A DNA stretch of 64,000 bases from Mucilaginibacter sp. 44-25 (GTDB lineage: Bacteria; Bacteroidota; Bacteroidia; Sphingobacteriales; Sphingobacteriaceae): assembly GCA_001898335.1 (NCBI GenBank), contig MKTS01000013.1, forward strand, positions 248,001-312,000, given 5' to 3'. The notes beneath the pieces were generated by a model. It ran no database searches and was not told where the DNA came from. It saw only the letters and a program-made list of their open reading frames with translations. Both the position numbers and the translations under genes were made by a program. Each line of letters starts with the position of its first letter. The first letter of the stretch is position 1. Below, piece by piece: positions 18,566-27,764 of the stretch.

Positions 18566-20548
18566 TTATGCTTCGTCTTCAGATTCTGTAGCTTCGGTTT
18601 CAGCTTTTTTAGCAGCAGGTTTTTTAGCCGCTTTGCTTTCCGCGCCTTCCATTTGCTCTTTTAATTGAGCAAGAACGCTAAGATCGCCTAAAGTTGATTT
18701 CTCTACTGATTCTTTCACTTTCTTCACCGCGTTGCTGGCAGTTTTTGCCTCTTTTTTACGGTTTTCGAAATCCTGTACACGAGCATCAGCGCGAGCTTCT
18801 TCCCATATACGTGAGTGTGAAATTACGATACGTTTGTTCTCTTTGTTGAACTCGATGATCTTGAACTCGGCAGTTTCATCAGCTTTGATTGATTTACCAT
18901 CCTCTTTAACCAGGTGTTTGGTTGGGCAGAAGCCTTCAACACCGTAAGGTAAAGCTACGATAGCGCCTTTATCAGTTACTTTTAATACGGTGCCTTCATG
19001 TATTGAGTCAATAGTGAAGATGGTTTCAAAAGTATCCCAAGGGTTTTCTTCCAGTTGTTTGTGGCCTAAGCTCAGTTTGCGGTTCTCAACATCAAGTTCT
19101 AATACCACTACATCTAACTTCTCGCCTACTTTAGTAAACTCGTTAGGGTGGTTAACTTTTTTAGACCATGAAAGGTCAGAGATGTGAATTAAACCATCAA
19201 TGCCATCTTCCAGTTCAACAAACACACCAAAGTTGGTCATGTTTTTAACGGTAGCAACGTGCTGAGTGCCTGTAGCATATTTCTCAGCGGCATGCTGCCA
19301 TGGATCAGGCGTTAATTGTTTAATACCTAAGCTCATTTTGCGCTCGTCGCGGTCTAAAGTTAAAACTTGCGCTTCAACTTCGTCACCTACTTTCAGGAAC
19401 TCTTGTGGGTTGCGCAGGTTTTGTGACCATGACATTTCTGATACGTGGATCAAACCTTCAACACCAGGGATGATCTCTAAGAACGCGCCGTAATCTGCAA
19501 CGGTAACAATTTTACCTTTTACTTTTGAACCTACCTGGATGTTCTCGTCAAGCGACTGCCAAGGGTGTGGAGTAAGTTGTTTTAAACCAAGGGCGATACG
19601 TTTTTTCTCGTCATCAAAGTCAAGAACAACCACGTTGATCTTTTGATCCAATGACAATACTTCGCGTGGATGCTCGATACGGCCCCATGAAATATCTGTA
19701 ATGTGCAACAAGCCGTCAACACCACCAAGGTCAATGAATACACCGAAATCAGTAATGTTCTTAACGGTACCTTCCAGTACCTGGCCTTTTTCAAGTTTGG
19801 CAACAATTTCAGTTTTTTGGTTTTCCAAATCGTCTTCGATCAGCACTTTGTGCGATACCACTACGTTTTTAAACTCGTGGTTGATCTTAACAACTTTGAA
19901 TTCCATTGTTTTACCAACGTACACATCGTAATCACGGATAGGTTTGATATCGATCTGTGAACCTGGTAAGAAGGCTTCAACGCCCATGATATCAACAATT
20001 AAACCACCTTTGGTACGGCTTTTTACAAAACCGGTGATGATCTCATCGTTATCTAAAGCTGAATTAATGCGCTCCCATGATTTTTGTGTTTTAGCACGTT
20101 TGCGTGAAAGTACCAACTGGCCGTTAGCATCTTCCTGCGACTCAACAAATACTTCAACAGTGTCGCCTACTTTAAGTTCAGGCATATCACGGAATTCAGA
20201 AACTGATACCAAACCGTCAGATTTAAAGCCGATGTTTAATACCACGTCTTTATTGTTGATGCTTACAACGGTACCGCTGATAATTTCTCCTTTAGTGATA
20301 GAGCTGAAAGTGCCATCATAAAGTTTTTCGAATTTCTCACGGTCGCTATCGCTGTAGTTACCAAATTTCTTTTCATCAGCATCCCAGTCAAAATCCTGAT
20401 CTGGTGTTGCTGCGATCTGCGACTTGATGTCTTCGATCGAGATTGAATCTGCTTCTGATTCAACAGTTTCTTTTTGAGCACCAGATACTGTCTCCAGCTC
20501 TGCCTGCTTCGCTTTTAATTCTTTTTCTGCTTCTTGTTTTTTTGCCAT
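18566..20548 (-). CDS. rpsA: 30S ribosomal protein S1
   Basis: S1 binds mRNA and helps load it on the 30S subunit. This 660-residue protein carries six S1/OB-fold repeats starting at about residues 87, 171, 254, 342, 428 and 515; repeats 3-5 are the best conserved (GVFIDLGGVDGLLHITDISW and equivalents). The N-terminal 75 residues and the C-terminal 90 are charged and low in complexity, with an Ala/Lys/Glu-rich tail, which accounts for the extra length over the Escherichia coli protein. A TACCTTTG promoter and a short leader hairpin precede it and a terminator follows. Confidence 0.97.
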   Translation of the reverse strand: MAKKQEAEKELKAKQAELETVSGAQKETVESEADSISIEDIKSQIAATPDQDFDWDADEKKFGNYSDSDREKFEKLYDGTFSSITKGEIISGTVVSINNKDVVLNIGFKSDGLVSVSEFRDMPELKVGDTVEVFVESQEDANGQLVLSRKRAKTQKSWERINSALDNDEIITGFVKSRTKGGLIVDIMGVEAFLPGSQIDIKPIRDYDVYVGKTMEFKVVKINHEFKNVVVSHKVLIEDDLENQKTEIVAKLEKGQVLEGTVKNITDFGVFIDLGGVDGLLHITDISWGRIEHPREVLSLDQKINVVVLDFDDEKKRIALGLKQLTPHPWQSLDENIQVGSKVKGKIVTVADYGAFLEIIPGVEGLIHVSEMSWSQNLRNPQEFLKVGDEVEAQVLTLDRDERKMSLGIKQLTPDPWQHAAEKYATGTQHVATVKNMTNFGVFVELEDGIDGLIHISDLSWSKKVNHPNEFTKVGEKLDVVVLELDVENRKLSLGHKQLEENPWDTFETIFTIDSIHEGTVLKVTDKGAIVALPYGVEGFCPTKHLVKEDGKSIKADETAEFKIIEFNKENKRIVISHSRIWEEARADARVQDFENRKKEAKTASNAVKKVKESVEKSTLGDLSVLAQLKEQMEGAESKAAKKPAAKKAETEATESEDEA

Positions 20549-20569
20549 TAAAAATTTATTCTCCTTTTT

Positions 20570-20596
20570 CCCAATACAATTGGGACTGCAAAGGTA
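20570..20596 (-). promoter_or_regulatory. rpsA -7 promoter element and leader hairpin
   Basis: On the - strand a TACCTTTG element (20589-20596) matches the Bacteroidota -7 consensus, about 40 nt before the rpsA ATG. The leader it would produce begins with, or shortly after, a CCCAAT-N3-ATTGGG hairpin (20570-20584), followed by a purine-rich AAAGGAG segment close to the start. The hairpin is a candidate site for S1 autoregulation, which is known for rpsA in other bacteria; that is inference here. Confidence 0.65.
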
Positions 20597-20724
20597 CAGA
20601 TATATTTTTGGTATATAAAAGAAAAATTCAGGTTAAATATTGGCTTTTAAGCACTTTGGATGAGAAAGTTATGCACAAAAGCGAATATCGGCGGCGTATA
20701 TGCGGCTCCTGCACCGGCAGTTTT

Positions 20725-21405
20725 TCAATTTTTGCCCGGCAAAGTCAGTTTAGCTGATATGCTATTGAATACCCCCATAAAGACATCCATTAGCCCCAGC
20801 CGGTAGTTAAGTAAAATGGTGGTCATACTGGCCTCCTGCCCGGCGGTAAAAGGATTTGGCCAAACCCGCATACAGATGCGTTTGAGCGCATAGGTGATCT
20901 GGTCGATATTAATATAGGTGTGCAGGTAACGGCTTTTCCTGAACTCGCGGTAAAAGCGCAGGAATTTTTCGGGGTCTTTCATCTCCGCGAACTTCAGAAA
21001 TTCGGTTATGGTTTCTTCCTGGCAGCTATCCAGGTGGTCGTAAAATTCGTTAATGCCTATTTCACCGGTGGTAATAAGCAAATTATCCAATATCAGCTCA
21101 ATAGCGATATGCCCTAAAAAGAAGGGCTTAACCGGCGAACCTACAATGGCGGGCGTAAGTTCTTTTTTAAGCTGATGCGAATGGGTAAGAAAAAAATCGT
21201 CGCTATGAAAATGTCTGTCAACCTCCAGGTGCTTGTTCCAGCCCGCAATAATATGATTAACGTTTTTATCCGTGTGCTTTAGCTTTTCGGGGTGCAGTAT
21301 CACGTTCTTATCCGCATTCTTTAACAGATCGGGCAATACGGTACCTAATACAAAGTAACAGTTATCGGTATCACGGTCGAAATAGTAATGCGATAGAAAA
21401 TTCAT
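20725..21405 (-). CDS. acyl-carrier-protein phosphodiesterase-like protein (AcpH/DUF479 family)
   Basis: The ATG at 21405 gives 226 residues starting MNFLSHYYFDRD, which resembles the AcpH/DUF479 N-terminus (MNFLAH...); the longer frame starts with TTG and adds only eight residues. The conserved LGTVLPDLLKN and a central HFHSDDFFLTH stretch with several His and Asp residues fit an HD-like metal phosphodiesterase fold. AcpH removes phosphopantetheine from acyl carrier protein, but identity is moderate and the true substrate is uncertain. It stands alone between rpsA and tyrS. Confidence 0.65.
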   Translation of the reverse strand: MNFLSHYYFDRDTDNCYFVLGTVLPDLLKNADKNVILHPEKLKHTDKNVNHIIAGWNKHLEVDRHFHSDDFFLTHSHQLKKELTPAIVGSPVKPFFLGHIAIELILDNLLITTGEIGINEFYDHLDSCQEETITEFLKFAEMKDPEKFLRFYREFRKSRYLHTYINIDQITYALKRICMRVWPNPFTAGQEASMTTILLNYRLGLMDVFMGVFNSISAKLTLPGKN

Positions 21406-21454
21406 ACAGATAGAACGTAAAATACGCAAAAATGTGAGGATTTCAAAGGCTTTT

Positions 21455-21612
21455 TAGATTTACGATTTCCCTATGTACGATTTTATATTAACAGATATAC
21501 CCCGCTAATATAACATGGGTCATAATGTAAATACATCATATTAGAATCCAAAATCGTAAATCTTAAATCTAAAATCCTATATCGTACATCTAAAATCGTA
21601 AATCGTACATCT
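21455..21612. repeat. AT-rich intergenic repeat of TCGTAAATCTAAAATC type
   Basis: The gap before tyrS contains many copies of words built from AAATCGTAAATCT, TAAAATCGTA and TATCGTACATCT, with inverted copies (TTTAGATTTACGATTT) at about 21455-21484 and direct copies at 21546-21612. They can fold into long AT-rich hairpins. The same words recur at 27770-27975, so this is a dispersed family. Confidence 0.6.
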
Positions 21613-21624
21613 ATAGAATATTTT

Positions 21625-21632
21625 TAGCTTTG
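21625..21632 (+). promoter_or_regulatory. -7 promoter element of tyrS
   Basis: TAGCTTTG matches the Bacteroidota TAnnTTTG consensus and is followed by C, as is common; it lies 32 nt before the tyrS ATG, directly after the intergenic repeat block. Confidence 0.65.
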
Positions 21633-21664
21633 CACCTCGCATATTTGCTCATTATATTATTGTT

Positions 21665-22948
21665 ATGAATTTTGTTGAAGAACTACGCTGGAGAGGCATG
21701 CTGCATGATATTATGCCCGGAACCGAAGAATTACTAAATAAAGGTATGGCATCGGGCTATATCGGTTTCGACCCTACGGCTGATTCGCTGCATGTAGGCC
21801 ACCTTACCCAGATCATGACGCTGATACATTTTCAGCGCGCGGGCCATAAGCCTTACGCGTTGGTTGGCGGCGCAACCGGCATGGTGGGCGATCCGTCTGG
21901 TAAATCTGCAGAGCGTAACCTGCTTTCAGAAGATGTTCTGCAGCATAACTTAAACTGCGTAAGAGAACAGCTTAAAAACTTTCTTGATTTTAACAGCGGC
22001 GCCAACAGCGCCGAAATGGTGAATAACTATGACTGGTTCAAGAATTTCACTTTCCTTGATTTTATCCGTGATGTAGGTAAACACATTACCGTGAATTATA
22101 TGATGGCGAAGGATTCCGTTAAGAAACGCCTGGAGGGCGATACGGGCATGTCTTTCACCGAATTTACCTACCAGTTAGTGCAGGGCTACGATTTTTACTA
22201 CCTCTGGAAACATAAAAACTGCGTACTGCAGATGGGTGGCAGCGACCAATGGGGCAATATTGTTACCGGTACTGAGATGATACGCCGTAAAGATGGCGGC
22301 GAAGCGTTTGCCTTAACTACTCAGTTGATCAAAAAAGCGGATGGCACCAAGTTCGGCAAAACCGAGAGCGGCGCAGTTTGGCTTGATCCTGCGCGTACCT
22401 CGCCTTACCAGTTCTATCAATTCTGGTTAAACACTACCGATGCTGACGCGAAATCATACATCAGGATATTCACCCTGTTTGACCGCGATACCATTGAGGC
22501 CATGGAAGCAGAGCATGATGCTGCCCCGCACCTGCGTGTGCTGCAAAAAGCCCTGGCTAAAGACATTACCATACGCGTACACGGCGAGGCCGAGTTCCTG
22601 AAAGCGATAAAATCGTCTGAGTTTTTGTTTGGCAACGCGGGCATCGAGTTTTTAAATGAACTGAACGATGGCGAAGTGCTCGACCTGTTCAACGGCGTAC
22701 CCAACTTTACGGTTGCTAAAAGCGAATTTGAAGCCGGCATAAACGCTACTGAGTTGCTGGCCGGTAAATCGGCCGTGTTCCCTTCAAAAGGTGCGGCCAA
22801 GAAAATGATACTGGGCGGCGGCGTATCCGTTAACCGTGTAAAGGTAAATACCCCTGAAGATGTGTATACCAGCGGCCAATTGATCAACGGTAAATTCCTG
22901 GTAGTACAAAAAGGGAAGAAGAATTATTTTTTAATTGTTGCTGAATAA
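21665..22948 (+). CDS. tyrS: tyrosine--tRNA ligase
   Basis: TyrRS charges tRNA-Tyr. The 427-residue protein has the class I signature HVGH at 43-46, the tyrosine-binding [12 protein letters not shown] and [11 protein letters not shown] segments, and KFGKT near residue 230 in place of KMSKS, as in bacterial TyrRS. A C-terminal S4-like domain covers about 355-420 ([16 protein letters not shown]). Length is normal and the gene is a single transcription unit behind a TAGCTTTG promoter. Confidence 0.98.
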   Translation: MNFVEELRWRGMLHDIMPGTEELLNKGMASGYIGFDPTADSLHVGHLTQIMTLIHFQRAGHKPYALVGGATGMVGDPSGKSAERNLLSEDVLQHNLNCVREQLKNFLDFNSGANSAEMVNNYDWFKNFTFLDFIRDVGKHITVNYMMAKDSVKKRLEGDTGMSFTEFTYQLVQGYDFYYLWKHKNCVLQMGGSDQWGNIVTGTEMIRRKDGGEAFALTTQLIKKADGTKFGKTESGAVWLDPARTSPYQFYQFWLNTTDADAKSYIRIFTLFDRDTIEAMEAEHDAAPHLRVLQKALAKDITIRVHGEAEFLKAIKSSEFLFGNAGIEFLNELNDGEVLDLFNGVPNFTVAKSEFEAGINATELLAGKSAVFPSKGAAKKMILGGGVSVNRVKVNTPEDVYTSGQLINGKFLVVQKGKKNYFLIVAE

Positions 22949-22998
22949 TTTGCAAATACGACATTTTGTACATATTTTTGGATAAATGTCGTACAAAA
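22949..22998 (+). promoter_or_regulatory. promoter and candidate operator of the Xre/RES toxin-antitoxin operon
   Basis: A -33 box TTTG (22949-22952) and a -7 box TATTTTTG (22973-22980) are separated by 20 bp, a good Bacteroidota promoter. It is embraced by inverted repeats: ACGACATTT (22958-22966) with AAATGTCGT (22984-22992), and TTTTGTAC (22964-22971) with GTACAAAA (22991-22998). The arms flank the -7 box, the layout expected for autorepression by the antitoxin complex. Confidence 0.65.
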
Positions 22999-23033
22999 TA
23001 AAACATACATCAAAAAACGAGGTTAATGAACCA

Positions 23034-23477
23034 ATGGCTATGTATATCACCCAAGGTTCGGTAACCCCGTTTTATGATTTGCTAAGCACCAAGCCGGCAA
23101 AATCATCCTCAGAGTTTGATATTATTAAACTGGCAAGGCAGGGTTTTCCTAAAAAAACGTTGCTGGCGCTGGCTAAAAAAATATCATTAACCATACAGGA
23201 GTTAGCTAACATCCTGCACATATCAGAGCGTACGCTACAGCGTTACGAGGATGATGCCATCATTAAAACCGAGTATGCCGAAAAGGCCGTTGAACTGGCC
23301 CGCCTATATGCCCGCGGCGAGGAAGTATTCGGCTCCATGGATAAATTCAAACTCTGGATAAAAACCCCAAGCCTGGTATTTAACGGCGAGGCACCGGTTA
23401 CCATATTAGATACTTCCGCGGGTTTCGATATGGTTTTTAAAGAGCTTGGCCGCATTGAGTACGGTATTTTCGCTTAA
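23034..23477 (+). CDS. type II antitoxin, Xre/MbcA/ParS family (RES partner)
   Basis: This is the antitoxin of a RES-type system. It has an N-terminal Xre-like helix-turn-helix (SLTIQELANILHISERTLQRY, within the first two thirds) and a C-terminal DUF2384 toxin-binding domain (AEKAVELARLYARGEEVFGS onward, then FKLWIKTPSLVFNGEAPVTIL). The frame opens at an ATG at 22986, but that codon lies inside the inverted repeat and about at the predicted transcription start, so I prefer the ATG at 23034 (147 residues). The stop overlaps the toxin start by one base (TAATG). Confidence 0.88.
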   Translation: MAMYITQGSVTPFYDLLSTKPAKSSSEFDIIKLARQGFPKKTLLALAKKISLTIQELANILHISERTLQRYEDDAIIKTEYAEKAVELARLYARGEEVFGSMDKFKLWIKTPSLVFNGEAPVTILDTSAGFDMVFKELGRIEYGIFA

Positions 23478-23929
23478 TGATACTCTACCGCATCAGCAAC
23501 TGCCGCTACATCAATGACCTTACCGGTACCGGCGCCCGTTTGTACGGCGGCCGCTGGAACAGCGAGGGCCGATCAATGGTTTACCTGGCATCGAGCAGGG
23601 CACTTGCCGTGCTGGAGGTACTGGTACACATACAGCCGCTGGTTACGCCATCTAACTTTTGCATAGCGGAGGTGAAGGTCCCCGAACATGGTATTCTTAC
23701 GCTGGACGCCACTACTCTTCCCCCAAACTGGCAAGACGCGTCGTCACCGGCAGAACTAAAGCAAATAGGCAACCAGTTTATCCAGGAAACCAAATACCTG
23801 ATGATGAAGGTACCCTCAGCCATTGTACCGCAAGAATACAATTACCTCATTAACCCCTGGCATCCCGACATAAAAAAGGTGAGCATTATCAATACTCACC
23901 CTTTTAGCTTTGATGATCGTTTAATTTGA
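23477..23929 (+). CDS. RES-domain toxin (NAD+-degrading type)
   Basis: This 150-residue protein is a RES-domain toxin. The conserved Arg lies in GARLYGGRWNSEG (about 20-32), the Glu in AVLEVLVH (about 44-51) and the Ser in VPSAIVPQEYNYLINP (about 110-126), the three residues that give the family its name. Characterised members destroy cellular NAD+. Translation is coupled to the antitoxin through a TAATG overlap. Residue content is intact, so the toxin looks functional. The pair appears self-contained, with no adjacent integrase. Confidence 0.9.
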   Translation: MILYRISNCRYINDLTGTGARLYGGRWNSEGRSMVYLASSRALAVLEVLVHIQPLVTPSNFCIAEVKVPEHGILTLDATTLPPNWQDASSPAELKQIGNQFIQETKYLMMKVPSAIVPQEYNYLINPWHPDIKKVSIINTHPFSFDDRLI

Positions 23930-23934
23930 GCTTA

Positions 23935-24010
23935 GTGATTAGAGATTAGTTAATTAGAGATTAGTTAATTAGGTAGCTTCCTAACCTCTGATTAACTAAT
24001 CTCCAATCTC
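23935..24010. repeat. AT-rich direct and inverted repeats between convergent genes
   Basis: Two tandem copies of GAGATTAGTTAATTA (23942-23956 and 23957-23971) are followed by an inverted copy (GATTAACTAATCTCC, 23990-24004). The segment can fold into a long AT-rich hairpin between the toxin stop and the SHOCT gene stop and may serve as a weak two-way terminator. Confidence 0.5.
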
Positions 24011-24014
24011 TAAC

Positions 24015-24662
24015 CTAAAAATCACTCAGCAGCTCTAACTTCTTGTTGTTATATTCTTCCTGAGAGATTAAACCGCTTTCAAATAATGTTTTGAGGCGTT
24101 TTAATTTTTCGGTGAGTTCGTCTTTTTTAGGTTCTTCCGGGGCTGGCGCGGGGGCCTGTACCGGCGGTTGCTGTACTACCGGTGCCAACGGCTGAAACAC
24201 TGCCTGTGCAGGGTGATCTACCTGTATGGAGCCTGATTCGGCACGTTTTTCTTCCAGCTCACGCTGGCGGCGCAGCTCACGCTCGGCTTCCTTACGTTCC
24301 TGGGCGTACTGGTATAGCTTACGGGCCTGTACCTTTGGCAGGTAATCAACCCCCATTTCGGCACCACCAGTGGTTTTAATGCTGAATACCGCCCCGATAA
24401 TCTCTTCCTTGGTGAAAACATCAACCACATCTTTCCATACAAAGTCAACGAATTTAATAGAAAGGCCCAGGTTGGCCGGTGTAAAGAATAAAATACGCTT
24501 ATTGGTTATGGCAATACAATCAGGAAAAAGGTTTACAAGGGGCTTTTTTTGCACTGCTATGTAAATGATCTCCTCGCTGGTGGTTAACAGGTCAACCAGG
24601 CGGCTATATACTTTTTCAACCGCTTTCGGGTCTTGCTCTTCGTTTAAAAATTTGTCAATCAT
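24015..24662 (-). CDS. PH-domain-like and SHOCT-domain protein
   Basis: This 215-residue cytoplasmic protein has a bacterial PH-like N-terminal domain (about 20-115, with LFPDCIAITNKRILFFTP), a charged coiled-coil stretch rich in Glu and Arg (about 118-150), a Pro-rich linker (about 160-182) and a C-terminal SHOCT motif (LKRLKTLFESGLISQEEYNNKK). SHOCT segments often mediate oligomerisation. Function is unknown. It is a single gene converging on the RES toxin. Confidence 0.75.
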   Translation of the reverse strand: MIDKFLNEEQDPKAVEKVYSRLVDLLTTSEEIIYIAVQKKPLVNLFPDCIAITNKRILFFTPANLGLSIKFVDFVWKDVVDVFTKEEIIGAVFSIKTTGGAEMGVDYLPKVQARKLYQYAQERKEAERELRRQRELEEKRAESGSIQVDHPAQAVFQPLAPVVQQPPVQAPAPAPEEPKKDELTEKLKRLKTLFESGLISQEEYNNKKLELLSDF

Positions 24663-24733
24663 GATGTTGATGTATTGATGGCGGCAAAAATAATATTATT
24701 ATATGTGAAAACACTAAAGCAAATGTAAAGCCA

Positions 24734-26695
24734 TTATCTTACCAGCGTAACCCATCCTTTTTTACTTACGGTAACCAAATCGCCCATGGTGTAGGTACAT
24801 ACCCAATAATAAACCCCGGCAGGTACAGCAGCGCCTTTAAATGTACCATCCCAACCAAGGAGGGTATTATTGGTTTGAAACAATTGCTGCCCGTTACGGG
24901 CGAAAACCATCATGCTGTACTTAATAGGGTTGCTATCCTGGTTGGGCCTGAAAAAGTCATTGGCGCCATCGTTATTGGGCGTAAACGCGTTGGGGAAATC
25001 AACAGGGTCGCATTTGTCTTCGTTTACCTGCAGGTCCACCTCATCCAAAATGCAATCCTGCTCACTTAATATGGTAAAGTGATACAAACCTACTGGCAGG
25101 TTTGGTATCACCTGCCCTATTTTATACGTGGTATTATTATACCTTACCCTGGCGGCGCCTTTTATATCGCCGTTGGGCATAAATTTTATATTTCCGTTGG
25201 CGGTGCAAATAGCGTTTTTAACTACCGGGAGCAGATTGGGCTTGTTTACAATTTTAAAATCGGGTATTACTACTGTCGCCTCCTTCCTGTCGGCCGATGA
25301 CACGATAACGAGGGTATAAGTACCGGGCAACAAATCGGTAAATGTACCATCAATATTAGTTGTACCGGCTAAAGTGTAGCTGTATTTATCCGGATGCGGT
25401 AGCGTTAATACGTTAACTACCGCTAAACCATACTTTTTACATTCGGCATCAATATTTATAGCGGTTATGGTGATGGGCGGGCAAACGTCCTGCACCAGGT
25501 TATAGTCCTTTTCGTCAATCACACAACCCTGCTCGTTAACTATAGTAAAATGGTAGGCACCCGGCAACAAGTCGGCAAATAGGTAGCCGCTATCGTAAAG
25601 CGCATTATTATACTTAATACGATAACCGCTGGTGCTGATCTTTAATTGTATACTCCCCTTAATATCACAAACCGGGTTTACCAAAACCGGCACTATCGTT
25701 GGAGCGGTAAGGCTGTAATCTGGTATAGTAAAGCCCTGGGCTTTTTCGGGTTGCCCTTCTACTTTAACCGTTACCGTATAATTGCCCGGCGCAAGGTTGG
25801 TAAATAAACCCGTAGTGTTACTTACCCCGTTATTCAGGGTGTAGGTGTATTCGCTTGCATGTACATCGGTCACTACTTCGGCAGAGCCCCTGTTAAGTTT
25901 GTCGCAGTCCTTTGTCACTTTAACTTCTTTAATTTGCAGTGGCGGCTCAACGGCTGTTTCAACCGGGCTGCCCGCGTCATAAACAACATAGGGTAATGTG
26001 CCAATACTTCCTACTACCTGTCTTTTATTGAGATCGAGCTCAAGCACGTTGGTACCGCCGGAAACACCGGTAAACGCGTAGGCCTTTATCAAATTACCTA
26101 CTTTAACAGTTGCCAGCCCATAAATAGAAGCATCGGGTATAGGCAGCCACATAAAAGCCTTTGTGGGATCGTTCAAGGGTATCTTTACAATACCTGCGTA
26201 GTTGGCCATGTATAATTCGTTGTTGTAAAACACCAGATCGCCTGATGGGCCATAAGGCATTACACCCAATGATTTAGCCGCGCCGGTTGCAGGGTTAACC
26301 ACCATTAACTCCGTACCATAAACATAATAAACGCCATCCTTGCCAACAGTTAACGCGTTACCCGGGGCCGAAGTGATGTACTTACAGTTGGAAACCGTAG
26401 TAGGCGTGTTACCAATAGTGACCAGGTCTGCGCTGTATAAACCCGCGTTGCTATCATTATAATAAAGCTTGGTTTTATCTACCGCGATGGAAAAAAAAGA
26501 TCCGTTACCGCAGCCATCAACATATTGGGTTTGTAAGCCGTTTGGCGTAATGGTTACTTTTTGCAGGCTTAAAGAGCTGGTGCATACATAAAAGGTTTGC
26601 TGCGCATAGCCGGCAGTATGCAGGCACGATAAGAGAAGCATGATCCCAAAAACGATTAGCGCTCCTGGGTTTAAATTGTTATAGGGTTTAGTCAC
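24734..26695 (-). CDS. T9SS-type surface protein with gliding-motility C-terminal (CHU_C) domain
   Basis: This 653-residue secreted protein starts with a signal peptide (about 1-31, ending GYAQ) at a GTG codon; no ATG precedes it. Residues 35-250 look like a beta-propeller-type region. Two tandem modules of about 150 residues follow (about 262-410 and 411-560), each with a Cys-containing first half, a LLPGTYT/LAPGNYT turn and a second half ending in YHFTI..QGC.IDE. The C-terminal 85 residues (FPNAFTPNNDGANDFF onward) form the CHU_C/type B sorting domain used by the type IX secretion system. It is likely an exported adhesin or matrix protein. Confidence 0.85.
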   Translation of the reverse strand: MTKPYNNLNPGALIVFGIMLLLSCLHTAGYAQQTFYVCTSSLSLQKVTITPNGLQTQYVDGCGNGSFFSIAVDKTKLYYNDSNAGLYSADLVTIGNTPTTVSNCKYITSAPGNALTVGKDGVYYVYGTELMVVNPATGAAKSLGVMPYGPSGDLVFYNNELYMANYAGIVKIPLNDPTKAFMWLPIPDASIYGLATVKVGNLIKAYAFTGVSGGTNVLELDLNKRQVVGSIGTLPYVVYDAGSPVETAVEPPLQIKEVKVTKDCDKLNRGSAEVVTDVHASEYTYTLNNGVSNTTGLFTNLAPGNYTVTVKVEGQPEKAQGFTIPDYSLTAPTIVPVLVNPVCDIKGSIQLKISTSGYRIKYNNALYDSGYLFADLLPGAYHFTIVNEQGCVIDEKDYNLVQDVCPPITITAINIDAECKKYGLAVVNVLTLPHPDKYSYTLAGTTNIDGTFTDLLPGTYTLVIVSSADRKEATVVIPDFKIVNKPNLLPVVKNAICTANGNIKFMPNGDIKGAARVRYNNTTYKIGQVIPNLPVGLYHFTILSEQDCILDEVDLQVNEDKCDPVDFPNAFTPNNDGANDFFRPNQDSNPIKYSMMVFARNGQQLFQTNNTLLGWDGTFKGAAVPAGVYYWVCTYTMGDLVTVSKKGWVTLVR

Positions 26696-26722
26696 GATAT
26701 ATCGGGATAAATATACCCAATA

Positions 26723-27709
26723 TCATGATACCAGCAAATTACAGCCGCGAATATCTGAGTTATCAAACCGGCCCAGTATTTCAAAAGAGCCATCAGCATG
26801 TACCTTGCCGAGGTCCTGCGTGGCAATAAACGAGCAGGAATAGATGTTGGCCAGGTCAATAATATTTACGCCACCGGTTTTCCCGGTTTCTACAAGGCTG
26901 AGCGGATCATTAGTGTCACGTGTAATAATGCGCATCCAGGGCGGGCAGTTAAATATACCTTCTCCTTTTGAATAGGCTTGCGATAAAAGCTCCGTCATCC
27001 CATACTCGGAATGGATGTGCTGTACGCCAAAGCCCGTGCAAAGCGCGGCATGCAGTTCCTCGCGTATCATTTCTTTACGGCGGCCCTTCATTCCGCCTGT
27101 TTCCATTACAATCAATTCCGGGTAGTTGAGCTGATAGGTGTCGATAAAATCCAGCAAAGCAAAGGTTACCCCTATTAGTAAAGTCGGTTTAGCTTCGGCC
27201 TGTTGTTTAAGGAGGGTTTGGTAAAGATCCTGATGATTGTACAGATAAAAGCCGCTATCGGGGTTGCCCGATTGGTTGATCATGTCCTGCGCCATGTAGA
27301 TCAATGACGAGCCCTCGCGTTCCAGGTATGCCGGCAACAAAGCCAGAACGGTATAGCTTTTTATGTCGCCATAAAACAACTCAAATGCCCGGCGAAAGCT
27401 CTCTTCATACCAGCTTACATCATTTACGTAATGACTACTGGTGACCATACCCGTAGTTCCCGAACTGGTAAAAGTGATCTGCGGCGGCTCACTACCCGAA
27501 ACAACACTGTGCGCCTTAAAAAACTCCACAGGCAAAAAGGGTATTTGCTCTATGGACGTAACCGCTGCTACATCCACCCCTAAACCATCTACAAACTGCT
27601 TGTAAACAATATTATTTTCCGCCTGGTACCTGAACACCTGCAGCGCCGCTGCTAAGAATTGTTCCTCGTTACTTATAGAAAATACCTGTTGCTTACCGGG
27701 CTGTATCAT
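26723..27709 (-). CDS. LuxE-like acyl-protein synthetase family protein
   Basis: This 328-residue protein resembles LuxE/acyl-protein synthetases of the AMP-forming superfamily. The adenylate loop TSSGTTG lies at about residues 81-87, with IPFLPVEFFKAH just before it and a conserved HSEYGMTELLSQAY segment near 230. LuxE activates fatty acids for bioluminescence, but no lux genes are present; Bacteroidota homologues occur alone or near surface-polysaccharide genes. The acyl substrate is unknown. It precedes the CHU_C protein on the same strand with a 27-bp gap, so they may be cotranscribed. Confidence 0.75.
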   Translation of the reverse strand: MIQPGKQQVFSISNEEQFLAAALQVFRYQAENNIVYKQFVDGLGVDVAAVTSIEQIPFLPVEFFKAHSVVSGSEPPQITFTSSGTTGMVTSSHYVNDVSWYEESFRRAFELFYGDIKSYTVLALLPAYLEREGSSLIYMAQDMINQSGNPDSGFYLYNHQDLYQTLLKQQAEAKPTLLIGVTFALLDFIDTYQLNYPELIVMETGGMKGRRKEMIREELHAALCTGFGVQHIHSEYGMTELLSQAYSKGEGIFNCPPWMRIITRDTNDPLSLVETGKTGGVNIIDLANIYSCSFIATQDLGKVHADGSFEILGRFDNSDIRGCNLLVS

Positions 27710-27764
27710 GTACGGGCAAAGATAATGATTTCAGATGTGCAGATTTCAAATGTGCAGATGTGCA

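Noticed and set aside
23034..23929. Toxin-antitoxin pair as part of a genomic island
   Set aside because: No integrase, transposase or tRNA border is seen; the pair stands alone between housekeeping-type genes.
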